A model generated the notes under the pieces. It searched no databases. It was not told the origin of the DNA and worked only from the letters and a program-made list of their open reading frames with translations. Both the position numbers and the translations under genes were made by a program. This document shows, in pieces, positions 1 to 8,800 of a stretch of 40,686 nt of DNA (within the stretch, counting starts at the first letter, position 1; every line of letters begins with the position of its first letter). The stretch is from Pseudomonadota bacterium (GTDB taxonomy: Bacteria; Pseudomonadota; Alphaproteobacteria; Rhodobacterales; Rhodobacteraceae). The stretch is from contig JAKALB010000010.1 of NCBI GenBank assembly GCA_021813365.1, positions 1 through 40,686 of the forward strand. Reading direction: 5' to 3'.

Positions 1-2008
1 GATGCACCATGTCGCCCTGGATCGGCCCTGGCCGGATGATTGCCACCTGAATCACCAGATCATAGAAATTCCGCGGCCGCATCCGGGGCAGGAAGTTCAT
101 CTGCGCCCGGCTTTCCACCTGAAAGACGCCCAGGCTGTCTGCCTCGCACAGCATGTCGTAGGTGGCGGGGTCTTCCGGCGGCAGGCTGGCCAGATCGTGG
201 CGGATGTGCAGATGCTTGTCCATCAGGTCAAAGGCCTTGCGGATGCAGCTGAGCATGCCCAGCGCCAGGATATCCACCTTCAGGATGCCCAGCGTATCGA
301 TGTCGTCCTTGTCCCAGCAGATGACCGTCCGATCCTCCATCGTCGCATTCTCGATGGGAACGAGTTCATCCAGCCGCCCCTCGGTGATGATGAAGCCGCC
401 GACATGCTGGCTCAGATGGCGGGGAAAGCCCTGCACCTCCTCGATCAGGTTCAGCGTCAGTTGCAGGCGGCGGTCGTTGGGGTCAAGGCCGATCTCGCGC
501 AGGCGCGTCTCGTTCATCGCCTTCGAGGAGCCGAAGCCCCAGATCTGGGACGACATGGCCGAGAGCGTGTCTTCCGACAGGCCCATGGCGCGGCCGACCT
601 CGCGCACGGCGCGCTTGCCGCGATAGTGGATCACCGTTGCACACAGGCCCGCGCGATGCCGGCCATACTTTGCATAGATGTGCTGGATCACCTCTTCCCG
701 GCGTTCGTGTTCGAAATCCACGTCGATGTCGGGCGGCTCGTTCCGGGCTTCGGAGATGAAGCGTTCGAAGACCATCGTGCCGATTTCGGGGCTGACCGAG
801 GTGACCCCCAGCGCATAGCAGACGATGGAATTGGCCGCCGAGCCTCGACCCTGGCACAGGATCTGCCGCTCACGCGCGAAGGACACGATGTCGTGGACGG
901 TCAGGAAATAGGGCTCGTAGCGCAGCCGGGCGATCAGATCCAGCTCGTGCTCCATCTGCGCCCGCACCTTTTCCGGCGCGCCGTGGGGGTAGCGCCAGGC
1001 CAGGCCTTCCCGCGCCAGCCGGGCCAGGCGGCCCGAGGCCGTCTCGTTTCCGGCGATCTCGGACGGGTATTCATAGCGCAACTCGTCCAGCGAGAAGGTC
1101 AGCCGCGCGGCCAGCTCGCCGGCCCGGTCGACCGCGGCCTCGAACCCCTTGAACAGCCGCCGCATCTCGGCGGGCCCGCGCAGGCGGAACTCGCCATGCG
1201 GCAGGGCGGCGCGGCCCAGCTCGTCCACCCGGCAGCCCAGGCGCACGGCGGTCAGCACATCGGCCAGGCGGCGGCGCGATCCGTGGTGCATCATCGGCAG
1301 GGCCGAGGCGATCGTGGGGATGCCCAGGCTGTCGGCCAGTTCGGTCAGGCGGGCAAGGCGCGCCGGATCCTGGCCGTCGTATTGCGGCGCCAGGATCAGG
1401 TGGCACATGCCTTCAAAGCGGCGCACCAGGCGTTTGGCCTGTGTTGCCCATGCGCCCGCGCCGCCACCCGGCCGGACCGCCTGTGTCCCGGCGGGATGAA
1501 TGGCAAGGGCCAGCCCCTGGCCCCAGTCGATCAGGTCGTCGAAGTGCAGTTCGCAGTCCCCCTTGGGCGCCCGCCTGCGGCCCAGGGTCAGCAGGCGGCA
1601 CAGCCGCCCCCAGGCCGCCCGGTCCTGCGGCAGGGCGGTCACGGTGAACCCATCCCGCAACACGATCCGCGCCGCCGGAATCAGCCGCACCACCGGCCCG
1701 CCATCCCGCGCCAGCTCCCGCGCCCTGGCATGGGCGCGCACGATGCCCGCGACCGAGTTCCGGTCGGCGATCGCAATCGCCGCCATCCCCAGATCCGCCG
1801 CGCGCAGCACATATTCCTCGGGATGCGAGGCGCCGGTCAGGAAGGTGAAGTTCGACAGCGCCGACAGTTCCACGAACCCGCCCGCCCGCCGCCCGCGTCG
1901 GGGGGGCGCGCCAGACCCGGGCGCGGACGACGCAGCCCGCTTGCCGTCGCGTGCCGGCATCGCAGCGAATCGGGGCAGCGGGTCCATGGGGCGGGCATTC
2001 TGGAACAT
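1..2008 (-). CDS. dnaE2: Error-prone DNA polymerase DnaE2 (ImuC), 3' end outside window
   Basis: Second, non-essential DNA polymerase III alpha-type subunit used in damage-induced translesion synthesis with ImuA/ImuB. About 669 codons are visible out of roughly 1,050-1,100 usual for the family; the C-terminus lies beyond position 1. The frame reads continuously on the minus strand: a PHP domain at the N-terminus (FVELSALSNFTFLTGASHPE, encoded near 1880-1820), the LSLGKRRAPKG-like segment LTLGRRRAPKG, then the polymerase core with GRGSAANS and PPDIDVDFEH (two catalytic aspartates) near 860-715 and KVDILALGMLS carrying the third aspartate near 280. The most upstream in-frame ATG is at 2008, but it lies inside a LexA box; ATGs at 1987 and 1960 are equally possible because the first ~50 residues are not conserved. 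No imuA or imuB lies upstream, so dnaE2 appears to have its own promoter. Family assignment is firm; the start is not. Confidence 0.93.
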   Translation of the reverse strand, partial: MFQNARPMDPLPRFAAMPARDGKRAASSAPGSGAPPRRGRRAGGFVELSALSNFTFLTGASHPEEYVLRAADLGMAAIAIADRNSVAGIVRAHARARELARDGGPVVRLIPAARIVLRDGFTVTALPQDRAAWGRLCRLLTLGRRRAPKGDCELHFDDLIDWGQGLALAIHPAGTQAVRPGGGAGAWATQAKRLVRRFEGMCHLILAPQYDGQDPARLARLTELADSLGIPTIASALPMMHHGSRRRLADVLTAVRLGCRVDELGRAALPHGEFRLRGPAEMRRLFKGFEAAVDRAGELAARLTFSLDELRYEYPSEIAGNETASGRLARLAREGLAWRYPHGAPEKVRAQMEHELDLIARLRYEPYFLTVHDIVSFARERQILCQGRGSAANSIVCYALGVTSVSPEIGTMVFERFISEARNEPPDIDVDFEHERREEVIQHIYAKYGRHRAGLCATVIHYRGKRAVREVGRAMGLSEDTLSAMSSQIWGFGSSKAMNETRLREIGLDPNDRRLQLTLNLIEEVQGFPRHLSQHVGGFIITEGRLDELVPIENATMEDRTVICWDKDDIDTLGILKVDILALGMLSCIRKAFDLMDKHLHIRHDLASLPPEDPATYDMLCEADSLGVFQVESRAQMNFLPRMRPRNFYDLVIQVAIIRPGPIQGDMVH

Positions 2009-2017
2009 AAGAGGAAC
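2003..2017 (-). promoter_or_regulatory. LexA (SOS) box of dnaE2
   Basis: The plus strand reads GAACATAAGAGGAAC, which on the minus strand is GTTC-N7-GTTC, the direct-repeat SOS box known for Rhodobacter-type LexA. It overlaps the first possible start codon of dnaE2 (2008), so LexA binding would block transcription right at the gene start. The neighbour and the exact match to the motif make damage-inducible control very likely; binding itself is inferred. Confidence 0.85.
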
Positions 2018-2064
2018 ATGCTAGCAACTCCTCCCCGGACCTTCCAGTGCGTCGAAGGCCGGAC

Positions 2065-2320
2065 TGGGGCGCTGCCCCAGACCCCGGGATATTTTCAGGC
2101 AAGATGAAAGCAACGAAATATTAACCTTGTCGGGCCAGCAAGATGTCACGGTACAGGGAGGGATCCCGATGACCGTGCAAGGTGAAAGCGCCGCGTCTCC
2201 CCCGTCTGCACGGCCCGAGGCGCGGCGCCCAGGCCCTGCAAACCGGCCCCGCAAAGCGGCGCTCTATCCGGGCACGCGTCCGGCCCTTTCATCTTGCCCA
2301 TAAATATCCCCGCCGGAGGC
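2065..2320. repeat. Expanded/rearranged copy of the composite palindromic repeat
   Basis: The left arm (2065-2110) has a short GC hairpin (TGGGGC, 2065-2070, pairing with GCCCCA, 2074-2079), then a CCCCGGGATATTTT stretch and GGCAAGATGAAAG. The right arm (2286-2310) is the inverted counterpart CTTTCATCTTGCCCATAAAT followed by ATCCCC. The same two modules, 16-17 bp apart, make up the full copies at 5957-6084 and 16773-16899; here they are separated by about 175 bp holding a possible small ORF. The region lies between the divergent genes dnaE2 and rnr and, besides this, contains only the LexA box. Confidence 0.7.
2169..2303 (+). CDS. Possible small protein of 44 residues, unrecognised
   Basis: An ATG at 2169 is preceded by a strong purine-rich site (AGGGAGGG, seven bases upstream) and opens 44 codons ending in TAA at 2301-2303. 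The product is basic and rich in proline, alanine and arginine, with no membrane segment or recognised domain. Its stop codon lies inside the right arm of the flanking palindromic repeat, so the end may be accidental. It sits 82 bp upstream of rnr in the same direction and could be a leader ORF. Support is only the ribosome-binding site and position, so this is a weak call. Confidence 0.25.
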   Translation: MTVQGESAASPPSARPEARRPGPANRPRKAALYPGTRPALSSCP

Positions 2321-2384
2321 TCCGACGTCGATGCCGGGCGCGGCGTCGCTTTCCGCGGGCCGGCCTTCGTGCTAGGGGCAGGGG

Positions 2385-4631
2385 ATGAAAGCTCTGCCCT
2401 CGAAAGACCAGATCCGTCAGTGGATCGCCGAAAACCCCGGTTCCGCCGCCAGGCGCGACATCGCCAAGGCCTTTGGTGTCAAGGGCGATGCCCGCGCCGA
2501 CCTGAAGCGCCTGCTGCAGGAGCTGGAGGAGGAGGGCGCGCTGGAGCGGCGGGCACGGCGCCATCAGACGCCGGGAGGGCTGCCGCCGGTCGCCGTGCTG
2601 CAGGTGGAGCCCGACACGCAGGGCGATCTCTGGGCCAGGCCGCTGGAAACCGGGATCGAGGCGCCCGAGGCGAAGATCCTGATCGTCCCGCAAAAGGGCG
2701 ATCCGGCCCTGGGGCCCGGTGACCGCATCCTGGCCCGGCTGACCCCGGTCGAGGGGCAGGAACAGACCCATGAAGCGCGGCTGATCCGGCGTCTGGGTGC
2801 CAACCCCTCGCGGGTGCTGGGCATCTTCCGCCAGGGTGCCGAGGGCGGGCGCATCCTGCCGATCGACAAGGGTCAGGACCGGGAATGGCGCGTGGCCCGC
2901 GATGCCACCGGCGGCGCCCGCGATGGCGAGCTGGTCGAGGCCGAAACGGTCGGTCGGCCTCGCCTAGGTCTGCCCGCCGCGCGGATCGTGGCGCGGCTGG
3001 GCGACCCGAACGGTCCGCGCGCGGTCAGCCTGATCGCCATTCACCAGCACGGCATTCCCGACCAGTTTCCCGATGACGTGATCGCCGAGGCCGATGCCGC
3101 GGTGGCCGCACCCCTGGGCGACCGCAAGGATCTGCGCGACCTGCCCCTGGTCACGATCGACCCGATCGACGCGCGCGACCGTGACGATGCGGTCTATGCC
3201 GAGCCCGACGCCGATCCCGCAAACCCCGGCGGCCACGTGGTCTGGGTGGCCATTGCCGATGTGGCGCATTACGTCCGCCCCGGCAGCGCCCTGGACCGCG
3301 AGGCGCGGCGGCGTGGCAATTCCACCTATTTCCCCGACCGTGTCGTGCCGATGCTGCCCGATATCCTTTCGGGCGATCTGTGTTCCTTGCACGAACATGT
3401 CGACCGCGCCTGCATTGCCGTGCGGATGGTGCTGGATGCCCATGGCCGCAGGATCGCACAGCGCTTTCACCGGGGCCTGATGCGCTCGCGCGCCTCGCTG
3501 CACTACGGCCAGGTTCAGGCCGCGCACGAGGGCCGGCCCGATGCGGTGACCGAACCCTTGCTGGCGCCGATCATCGAACCGCTGTTCGCCGCCTGGAAGG
3601 CCGCCTGGTCCGCGCGCGAGGCGCGGCAGCCGCTGGATCTGGATCTGCCCGAGCGCAGGATCGAGATTTCCGACGCGGGCAAGGTGACCTCCGTCGCCTT
3701 CCGCGAGAGATTCGATGCGCACAAGCTCATCGAGGAATTCATGATCCTGGCCAATGTCGCGGCTGCCGAAGAGCTGGTGCGCCTGCGCACGCCGCTGCTG
3801 TTTCGCGTGCATGAAGAGCCCACGCCCGAAAAGCTGGAGGCGCTGCGCGAAGTGGCCGAAGGCGCCGGCCTGTCACTGGCCAGGGGCCAGGTGCTGCAGA
3901 CCCGCAGCCTGAACCGCCTTCTGGCCGCCGCCCAGGGCACGGATTTCGACGAGCTGATCAACATCGCCACGCTGCGATCGATGCCGCAGGCCTACTATTC
4001 GGCGCAGAATTTCGGCCATTTCGGCCTGGCGCTGAAATCCTACGCCCATTTCACCTCGCCCATCCGGCGCTATTCCGACCTGATCGTGCACCGCGGGTTG
4101 ATCACGGCGCATGGTTGGGGCGACGACGGCCTGTCGGCCCGGGACATCGAAAATCTGGAGGACACGGCACAAAAGGTCTCCGACGCCGAGCGGCGGTCGA
4201 TGATGGCCGAACGCGAAACGACCGACCGCTATCTGGCTGCCTATCTGGCCGACCGGGTCGGGGCCGAGTTCGCGGGGCGCATCTCGGGTGTGCAGCGGTT
4301 CGGCCTGTTCGTGAAGATGGACGAGACGGGGGCCGACGGGCTGGTGCCGATCCGCTCGGTCGGGCGCGAATTCTTTCATTACGATCCTGATGCCCAGACC
4401 CTGTTGGGCGCCGATACCGGCACCACCCTGAGCATCGGCCAGCGTGTGACCGTGCGCCTGACAGAGGCCGATCCGGTGACTGGCGGCCTGATGCTGGAGC
4501 TGTTGCAGGTTGAAGGCGCGGCCATGCCCGGCGGCCGTCCGGCGCGCAAGGGGGGGCGGGCCGCCCGCCTGCCCGGCCGCGCCAGGGCCCAGGCCAGGGC
4601 GATCCGCAAGAAACGTGACCGCAAGCCCTGA
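2385..4631 (+). CDS. rnr: Ribonuclease R
   Basis: Processive 3'-to-5' exoribonuclease of the RNase II/R (RNB) family that degrades structured RNA in mRNA turnover and rRNA quality control. The 748-residue protein has a winged-helix-like N-terminus (about 1-65), cold-shock/OB domains (about 70-220), the RNB catalytic domain with DPIDARDRDDAV (the four metal-binding aspartates, about residues 258-270) and YAHFTSPIRRYSDLIVHR near 555-572, an S1 domain (about 630-715), and a lysine/arginine-rich tail ending in RKKRDRKP that is typical of RNase R rather than RNase II. The ATG at 2385 follows AGGGGCAGGGG. It is transcribed away from dnaE2 and is followed 36 bp later by the transglycosylase gene, which has its own promoter-like sequence. 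Confidence 0.96.
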   Translation: MKALPSKDQIRQWIAENPGSAARRDIAKAFGVKGDARADLKRLLQELEEEGALERRARRHQTPGGLPPVAVLQVEPDTQGDLWARPLETGIEAPEAKILIVPQKGDPALGPGDRILARLTPVEGQEQTHEARLIRRLGANPSRVLGIFRQGAEGGRILPIDKGQDREWRVARDATGGARDGELVEAETVGRPRLGLPAARIVARLGDPNGPRAVSLIAIHQHGIPDQFPDDVIAEADAAVAAPLGDRKDLRDLPLVTIDPIDARDRDDAVYAEPDADPANPGGHVVWVAIADVAHYVRPGSALDREARRRGNSTYFPDRVVPMLPDILSGDLCSLHEHVDRACIAVRMVLDAHGRRIAQRFHRGLMRSRASLHYGQVQAAHEGRPDAVTEPLLAPIIEPLFAAWKAAWSAREARQPLDLDLPERRIEISDAGKVTSVAFRERFDAHKLIEEFMILANVAAAEELVRLRTPLLFRVHEEPTPEKLEALREVAEGAGLSLARGQVLQTRSLNRLLAAAQGTDFDELINIATLRSMPQAYYSAQNFGHFGLALKSYAHFTSPIRRYSDLIVHRGLITAHGWGDDGLSARDIENLEDTAQKVSDAERRSMMAERETTDRYLAAYLADRVGAEFAGRISGVQRFGLFVKMDETGADGLVPIRSVGREFFHYDPDAQTLLGADTGTTLSIGQRVTVRLTEADPVTGGLMLELLQVEGAAMPGGRPARKGGRAARLPGRARAQARAIRKKRDRKP

Positions 4632-4633
4632 GC

Positions 4634-4661
4634 TTGCAGGCGGCCCGCGCTGCGCTAGGCT
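4634..4661 (+). promoter_or_regulatory. Putative promoter of the lytic transglycosylase gene
   Basis: TTGCAG (4634-4639) and TAGGCT (4656-4661), 16 bp apart, resemble -35 and -10 hexamers. They end six bases before the ATG at 4668, implying a very short or absent 5' leader. The call is by motif only. Confidence 0.3.
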
Positions 4662-4667
4662 GGGGCC

Positions 4668-5894
4668 ATGCGGTTCCCGGTCCTCTTGTGCCTGCTGTTT
4701 CCCCTGGCCGCCCCGGCCCAGACATTCGAGGCCATGCCCGCTCCCTCGCCCCAGGACGTGACCATGACCGTGACGCAAGACAGCCTGCCCGCCTGGATCG
4801 CCGCCTTCCGCGATCGCGCCCTGGCCGCCGGCATCTCGGCCGCGAGTTTCGACGCCGGCATGGCAGGCCGCCGGATCCGTGCGGATGTTCTGGACCGCGA
4901 CCGCAACCAGGCCGAATTCGTGCGCACCGTCTGGGCCTATCTCGACAGGGCGGTCTCGGCCGAGCGCGTCGCCGCGGGCCGGATGGCCCTGGCACGAACC
5001 GGGGCAGCCTTCGACCGGATCGAGGCCGCCTATGGCGTGGATCGGTCGGTCTTGGCGGCGATCTGGGGGCTCGAGAGCGATTACGGCGCGGTGAAGGGCG
5101 ACATCCCGGTGCTGGACGCGCTGGTGACCCTGGCCGCCGACACCCGCCGCGGCGCCTATTTCGAGGGCGAGCTGATCGCCGCCCTGACCATCCTGCAACA
5201 CGGCGATGCCAGTCCGGCCCGGATGACCGGCAGCTGGGCCGGGGCGATGGGGCACACGCAGTTCATGCCATCGACCTATCTGAGATTCGCCGTCGATTTC
5301 GACCAGGACGGCCGACGAGACCTGTGGGGCGCCGACCCGCGGGATGCCCTCGCCTCGACAGCCGCCTATCTGGCACATTGGGGCTGGACCCGGGGTCAGC
5401 CGGTGGCGGTGGAAGTGAGGCTGCCGCCGGGGTTCGACCTGCTTCTGGCCGACGTCAAGGTGGTCAGATCCGTGGCCGACTGGCGTGCCCTGGGGCTGGC
5501 GCCGGTCGCGGGCGATCTGCCGGGGGGGCCGGAATCCTGGGTGCTGCTGCCCGCCGGCGCCCGCGGCCCGGCCTTTCTGGCCTATCCCAATTTCCGCGTC
5601 ATCGAGCGTTACAACCCGGCCGATGCCTATGTGCTGGCGGTTTCGCAACTGGCCCGGCAGATCCTGGGCGGTGCCGCGGTCCAGGCCGCCTGGCCGCGCG
5701 ACCTGCGCGCCCTGACCTATGACGAACGCGTGGCGCTGCAACGGGGGCTGACGGCGGCGGGCTTTCCCACCGGCGGCGCGGACGGCAGGATCGGCCCGAA
5801 AACCGTGGCCGCCCTGCGCGCCTGGCAACTGGCCCGGTCCCTGCCCCCCGACGGTTTCCCCACCCCGGACCTGCTGGCCCGCCTCGGCCGCTGA
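4668..5894 (+). CDS. Lytic murein transglycosylase, MltB family, with C-terminal peptidoglycan-binding domain
   Basis: Periplasmic enzyme that cleaves the MurNAc-GlcNAc bond of peptidoglycan with formation of 1,6-anhydro-MurNAc. The 408-residue protein opens with a signal peptide (MRFPVLLCLLFPLAAPAQ; no lipobox cysteine, so soluble rather than lipid-anchored). The SLT_2/MltB domain contains AAIWGLESDYG with the catalytic glutamate at about residue 136, followed by SWAGAMGHTQFMPSTY and the DGRRDLW region that is diagnostic of MltB. Residues ~345-405 form a PG_binding_1 repeat (ALQRGLTAAGFPTGGADGRI, then GPKTVAALRAWQ). The stop is followed by the full palindromic repeat, which probably serves as terminator for it and for the convergent GNAT gene. 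Confidence 0.93.
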   Translation: MRFPVLLCLLFPLAAPAQTFEAMPAPSPQDVTMTVTQDSLPAWIAAFRDRALAAGISAASFDAGMAGRRIRADVLDRDRNQAEFVRTVWAYLDRAVSAERVAAGRMALARTGAAFDRIEAAYGVDRSVLAAIWGLESDYGAVKGDIPVLDALVTLAADTRRGAYFEGELIAALTILQHGDASPARMTGSWAGAMGHTQFMPSTYLRFAVDFDQDGRRDLWGADPRDALASTAAYLAHWGWTRGQPVAVEVRLPPGFDLLLADVKVVRSVADWRALGLAPVAGDLPGGPESWVLLPAGARGPAFLAYPNFRVIERYNPADAYVLAVSQLARQILGGAAVQAAWPRDLRALTYDERVALQRGLTAAGFPTGGADGRIGPKTVAALRAWQLARSLPPDGFPTPDLLARLGR

Positions 5895-5956
5895 ACCAGC
5901 GGCCGCCTTCGGCGACACCCCTGTCTCGGCGCCGCCTTCGCGCCGCCTCGGGCGAT

Positions 5957-6084
5957 GGGGGGCTCTGCCCCCCGGCTTCGCCGCCCCCCGGGATATTTGG
6001 CGCAAGATGAAAGGCTGGTCCGCGGCCCTGCTTTCATCTTGCCGCAAATATCCCACGGGGGGTCGGGGGGGTGTGAAACCCCCC
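5957..6084. repeat. Composite palindromic intergenic repeat, full copy 1
   Basis: Layout left to right: hairpin GGGGGGCTCTGCCCCCC (5957-5973), GGCTTCGCC (5974-5982), CCCCCCGGGATATTT leading into a 21-bp arm (5993-6013), a 17-bp loop, the inverted arm (6031-6051, 19 of 21 positions pairing), then hairpin GGGGGGTGTGAAACCCCCC (6066-6084). The outer hairpins differ from each other, so the element has orientation; this copy is inverted relative to the one at 16773. It lies between convergent genes and would act as a two-way terminator. The rest of 5895-6110 holds nothing else recognisable. Confidence 0.85.
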
Positions 6085-6110
6085 GCCTTCGCGCCGCCGG
6101 ATCGATCGGG

Positions 6111-6545
6111 TCACGGTTCGGGTCGCAGAACGCAGGTCATGTCCCGGTGCGGGATGCCGGCATCGAGGTATTCGGGGCCCTCGGCGGTGAAGCCCAGGGC
6201 GGCATAGAAGTCCAGGGCATGGATCTGGGCGCCCAGCCTGGCAGTGGTGATGCCGGGCTCCTGGCGCAGGCGGTCCAGCGCGGCGCGGATCAGGGCGGCC
6301 CCGATGCCCCTGTTGCGCGCGTCGGCCAGCACGCAGACCCGGCCGATCTTGCCATGGTCTGCGGCCAGCAGGATGCGTGCCGTGCCGACCGGTCGGCCGT
6401 TCCAGCGCGCCAGAAGGTGCAGGGCCTCCGCATCGCGGCCGTCGATCTCGTCCTGCAGGCTGATGCCCTGTTCCTCGATGAACACCAGCCGGCGCAGCCT
6501 GTGGCAGGTGGCGATGTCGCGGGTCGGCTCGATCGTCAGGTTCAC
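6111..6545 (-). CDS. GNAT-family N-acetyltransferase
   Basis: 144-residue acyl-CoA-dependent acetyltransferase of the GCN5 superfamily; the substrate is unknown. The acetyl-CoA-binding signature is visible as [20 protein letters not shown] (motif A, R/Q-x-x-G-x-G/A type), followed by the [17 protein letters not shown] motif B region. The start is taken as the GTG at 6545, which overlaps the dapE stop codon in a GTGA arrangement (4-bp overlap), so the two genes are translationally coupled. It begins with [20 protein letters not shown], resembling the ElaA/YjcF-type short GNATs. Linkage to dapE is by operon only and does not prove a role in lysine synthesis. Confidence 0.85.
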   Translation of the reverse strand: MNLTIEPTRDIATCHRLRRLVFIEEQGISLQDEIDGRDAEALHLLARWNGRPVGTARILLAADHGKIGRVCVLADARNRGIGAALIRAALDRLRQEPGITTARLGAQIHALDFYAALGFTAEGPEYLDAGIPHRDMTCVLRPEP

Positions 6546-7693
6546 ACGAAATAGTCCTTCAGGATACGGGCATAGACCGCCTTCAGCGCGGCGATCTGGG
6601 CCAGTTCGACCCGTTCGTCGACCTGGTGCATGGTCTTGCCCACCAGGCCGAATTCCACCACCGGGCAGTGGTTCCTGACGAAGCGCGCATCCGAAGTGCC
6701 GCCCGAGGTCGAGAGCTGCGGCCGGCGGCCGGTTTCGGCCTGCACGGCCCCGGCCACCAGATCGGACAGCGGGCCCGGCGGCGTCAGAAAGCTTTCGCCC
6801 GACACCGACAGGCGCAGTTCCATCGTCACGCCGGTCTCGGCCTGCACCGCCGCCGCCTGTTCGGCCAGCCAGCGGCCGAGGCTGTCGCTGGAATGGGCGT
6901 CGTTGAAGCGGATGTTCACGGTTGCCCGCGCCCGGGCCGGGATGACATTGGTGGCCGGGTTGCCGCAGTCGATCGTGGTGATGGCAAGGGTCGAGGCATC
7001 GAAATGCGCCGTGCCACCGTCCAGCGGTTCGGCTTCCAGCCGGGTCATCAGCCTGACCAGTGCGCTCAGCGGGTTTCTGGCGCGGTGCGGATAGGCGGAG
7101 TGGCCCTGCACTCCGGTCGCGGTGAAGAAGGCGGTCATCGAGCCGCGGCGGCCGATCTTTATCATGTCGCCGAAGAATTCGGGGCAGGTCGGCTCGCCCA
7201 CCAGGCAATGCGTCATCCGCTCGCCCTGGGCGGCCATCCAGTCCAGCAGGGCGGGCGTGCCGTCGGTGGCCTCGCCTTCCTCGTCGCCGGTGATGGCCAG
7301 GATCACCGCGCCATCGGGAGGAGTCGTCTGCACGAAATCCACCGCCGCCGCCACAAAGGCTGCCACGCCGGATTTCATGTCGGTGGCACCGCGGCCGTAC
7401 ATCCAGCCGTCCACCACTTCGGCGCCGAACGGATCATGGGTCCAGGCCGCCGCATCGCCGACCGGCACCACATCGGTATGGCCATTGAAGCCGAAGCTCC
7501 TGTTCGCCCCCCTGGCGCCCCAGCGGGCGAACAGGTTTGCCGTCGGGCCGCGATCCACCCGGGTGCAGGCAAAGCCCGCCCCGGTCAGCACGCGCTCCAG
7601 CAGCACCAGCGCCCCGCCTTCGGCCGGAGTGACCGAGCGGCAACGGATCAGCTCGGCGGTCAGGGCGACGGGATCGAGGGGGGCGGCAGTCAT
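6542..7693 (-). CDS. dapE: Succinyl-diaminopimelate desuccinylase
   Basis: Zinc-dependent M20 hydrolase converting N-succinyl-LL-2,6-diaminopimelate to LL-diaminopimelate and succinate in the succinylase branch of lysine/peptidoglycan synthesis (cytoplasm). The 383 residues match the family length. Visible motifs: [13 protein letters not shown] (metal-binding His, about residue 71), [12 protein letters not shown] (bridging Asp), [13 protein letters not shown] (catalytic Glu and metal-binding Glu), [20 protein letters not shown], and a C-terminal HQVDERV motif with a metal-binding His. A 114-bp gap separates it from lpxK upstream and it overlaps the GNAT gene downstream. dapD and dapB are elsewhere in this window. 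Confidence 0.96.
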   Translation of the reverse strand: MTAAPLDPVALTAELIRCRSVTPAEGGALVLLERVLTGAGFACTRVDRGPTANLFARWGARGANRSFGFNGHTDVVPVGDAAAWTHDPFGAEVVDGWMYGRGATDMKSGVAAFVAAAVDFVQTTPPDGAVILAITGDEEGEATDGTPALLDWMAAQGERMTHCLVGEPTCPEFFGDMIKIGRRGSMTAFFTATGVQGHSAYPHRARNPLSALVRLMTRLEAEPLDGGTAHFDASTLAITTIDCGNPATNVIPARARATVNIRFNDAHSSDSLGRWLAEQAAAVQAETGVTMELRLSVSGESFLTPPGPLSDLVAGAVQAETGRRPQLSTSGGTSDARFVRNHCPVVEFGLVGKTMHQVDERVELAQIAALKAVYARILKDYFV

Positions 7694-7807
7694 CGGAACC
7701 TCCGGGCTTTGGGCATGGGTAAGCCAGGGGGCGGGAAATGGGAAGGCCCCCGGATCCGGGGCGCGGCGAGGGCAATGGGCCAGGCCCGGAGGGGCAGGCC
7801 ATCGGTG

Positions 7808-8800
7808 TCAGGGCCAGAGATGGTCCAGGGCGGCGGTGAGCGGGCCCGGGTCGGAAAATTCCAGGCGGACGACCAGGGTCAGCACCCGGGCGCGGAAATC
7901 GGCGGGCAGGCGGGCGGCGTCCTTCTCGGTCGTCACCAGTTGCGCACCTTTCTGCATGGCCTCCTGCTCCAGCCGCGCCAGCAGCGCAGGCGACAGGGGC
8001 GCGTGGTCGTCCAGCGCCTCGGCCCGAACCAGGATCGCGCCTTCGCGGCGCAGCGTGTCGAAGAATTTCTGCGGCCGGCCGATGCCGGCAAAGGCCAGGA
8101 CAGGGGCGCCCGCCCAGTCCATGCCCATCTTCAGCGGCCGCAGCTCACCCTGCAGCAGCGGGCAGGCGATGCTGCGGCCCCAGCGTGCGGCAAAGGCCCT
8201 CTGCGCCGCAGCATCGCCGATCGCCAGCACCAGATCGGCCCGAGCCAGGCCCGCGCGCACCGGTTCGCGCAGCGGGCCGGCCGGCAGGCAGCGCCCATTG
8301 CCCCAGCCAGAGGCCGCATCGACCACCACGATGGACAGATCCTTGGCGACGGCCGGGTTCTGGAACCCGTCGTCCAGCACGATCACCTCTGCCCCCGCCG
8401 CCATCGCCGCCCGGGCGCCCGCCGCCCGGTCCTTGGCCACGATGACCGCAGCAAAAGCCGACAGCAGCAGTGCCTCATCCCCCACTTCGGCTGCCACATG
8501 CCGCGCCGCATCAACCTGCACCGGGCCTTCCAGGCGGCCGCCATGGCCCCGGCTGACCACCACGACCCGCCGCCCCCGCGCCGCCAGCCGCTGCACCAGG
8601 GCGATCACCGTCGGGGTCTTGCCGGTGCCGCCGGCGTTCAGGTTGCCCACGCAGATCACCGGCACCCCGGGCCGATAGCCCGCCGGCCGTGCCACCCGCC
8701 GCGCCGTGGCCGCGGCATAGGCCGCCCCCAGCGGCGCCATCAGCCGCGCCTGCCAGCCCGGAGCCTCGGGCGGATTGTCCCAGAACCCGGGCGCGCGCAT
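7808..8800 (-). CDS. lpxK: Tetraacyldisaccharide 4'-kinase
   Basis: Inner-membrane kinase that phosphorylates the 4' position of the tetraacyldisaccharide-1-phosphate precursor to give lipid IVA, the sixth step of lipid A synthesis. The 330 residues have the usual length. The P-loop is [13 protein letters not shown] (Lys about residue 61), followed by [10 protein letters not shown] and the LpxK hallmark [11 protein letters not shown], then [10 protein letters not shown] hydrophobic N-terminal stretch (about 18-50) would associate with the membrane. The start overlaps the waaA stop by one base (TGATG), indicating translational coupling with the Kdo transferase that acts on its product. Confidence 0.96.
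   Translation of the reverse strand: MRAPGFWDNPPEAPGWQARLMAPLGAAYAAATARRVARPAGYRPGVPVICVGNLNAGGTGKTPTVIALVQRLAARGRRVVVVSRGHGGRLEGPVQVDAARHVAAEVGDEALLLSAFAAVIVAKDRAAGARAAMAAGAEVIVLDDGFQNPAVAKDLSIVVVDAASGWGNGRCLPAGPLREPVRAGLARADLVLAIGDAAAQRAFAARWGRSIACPLLQGELRPLKMGMDWAGAPVLAFAGIGRPQKFFDTLRREGAILVRAEALDDHAPLSPALLARLEQEAMQKGAQLVTTEKDAARLPADFRARVLTLVVRLEFSDPGPLTAALDHLWP

Noticed and set aside
1837-2019. 60-codon minus-strand ORF with a strong ribosome-binding site
   Set aside because: Out of frame with dnaE2 and covering its unconserved N-terminus; kept only as a finding about the start region, not as a gene.
2-2107. 701-codon open frame on the plus strand
   Set aside because: It is the antisense shadow of dnaE2, created by high GC; the minus-strand frame has PHP and polymerase motifs, this one has none.
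3873-6056. Long minus-strand open frame (727 codons)
   Set aside because: Antisense to rnr and the transglycosylase; Gly/Arg/Gln-rich with no domain.
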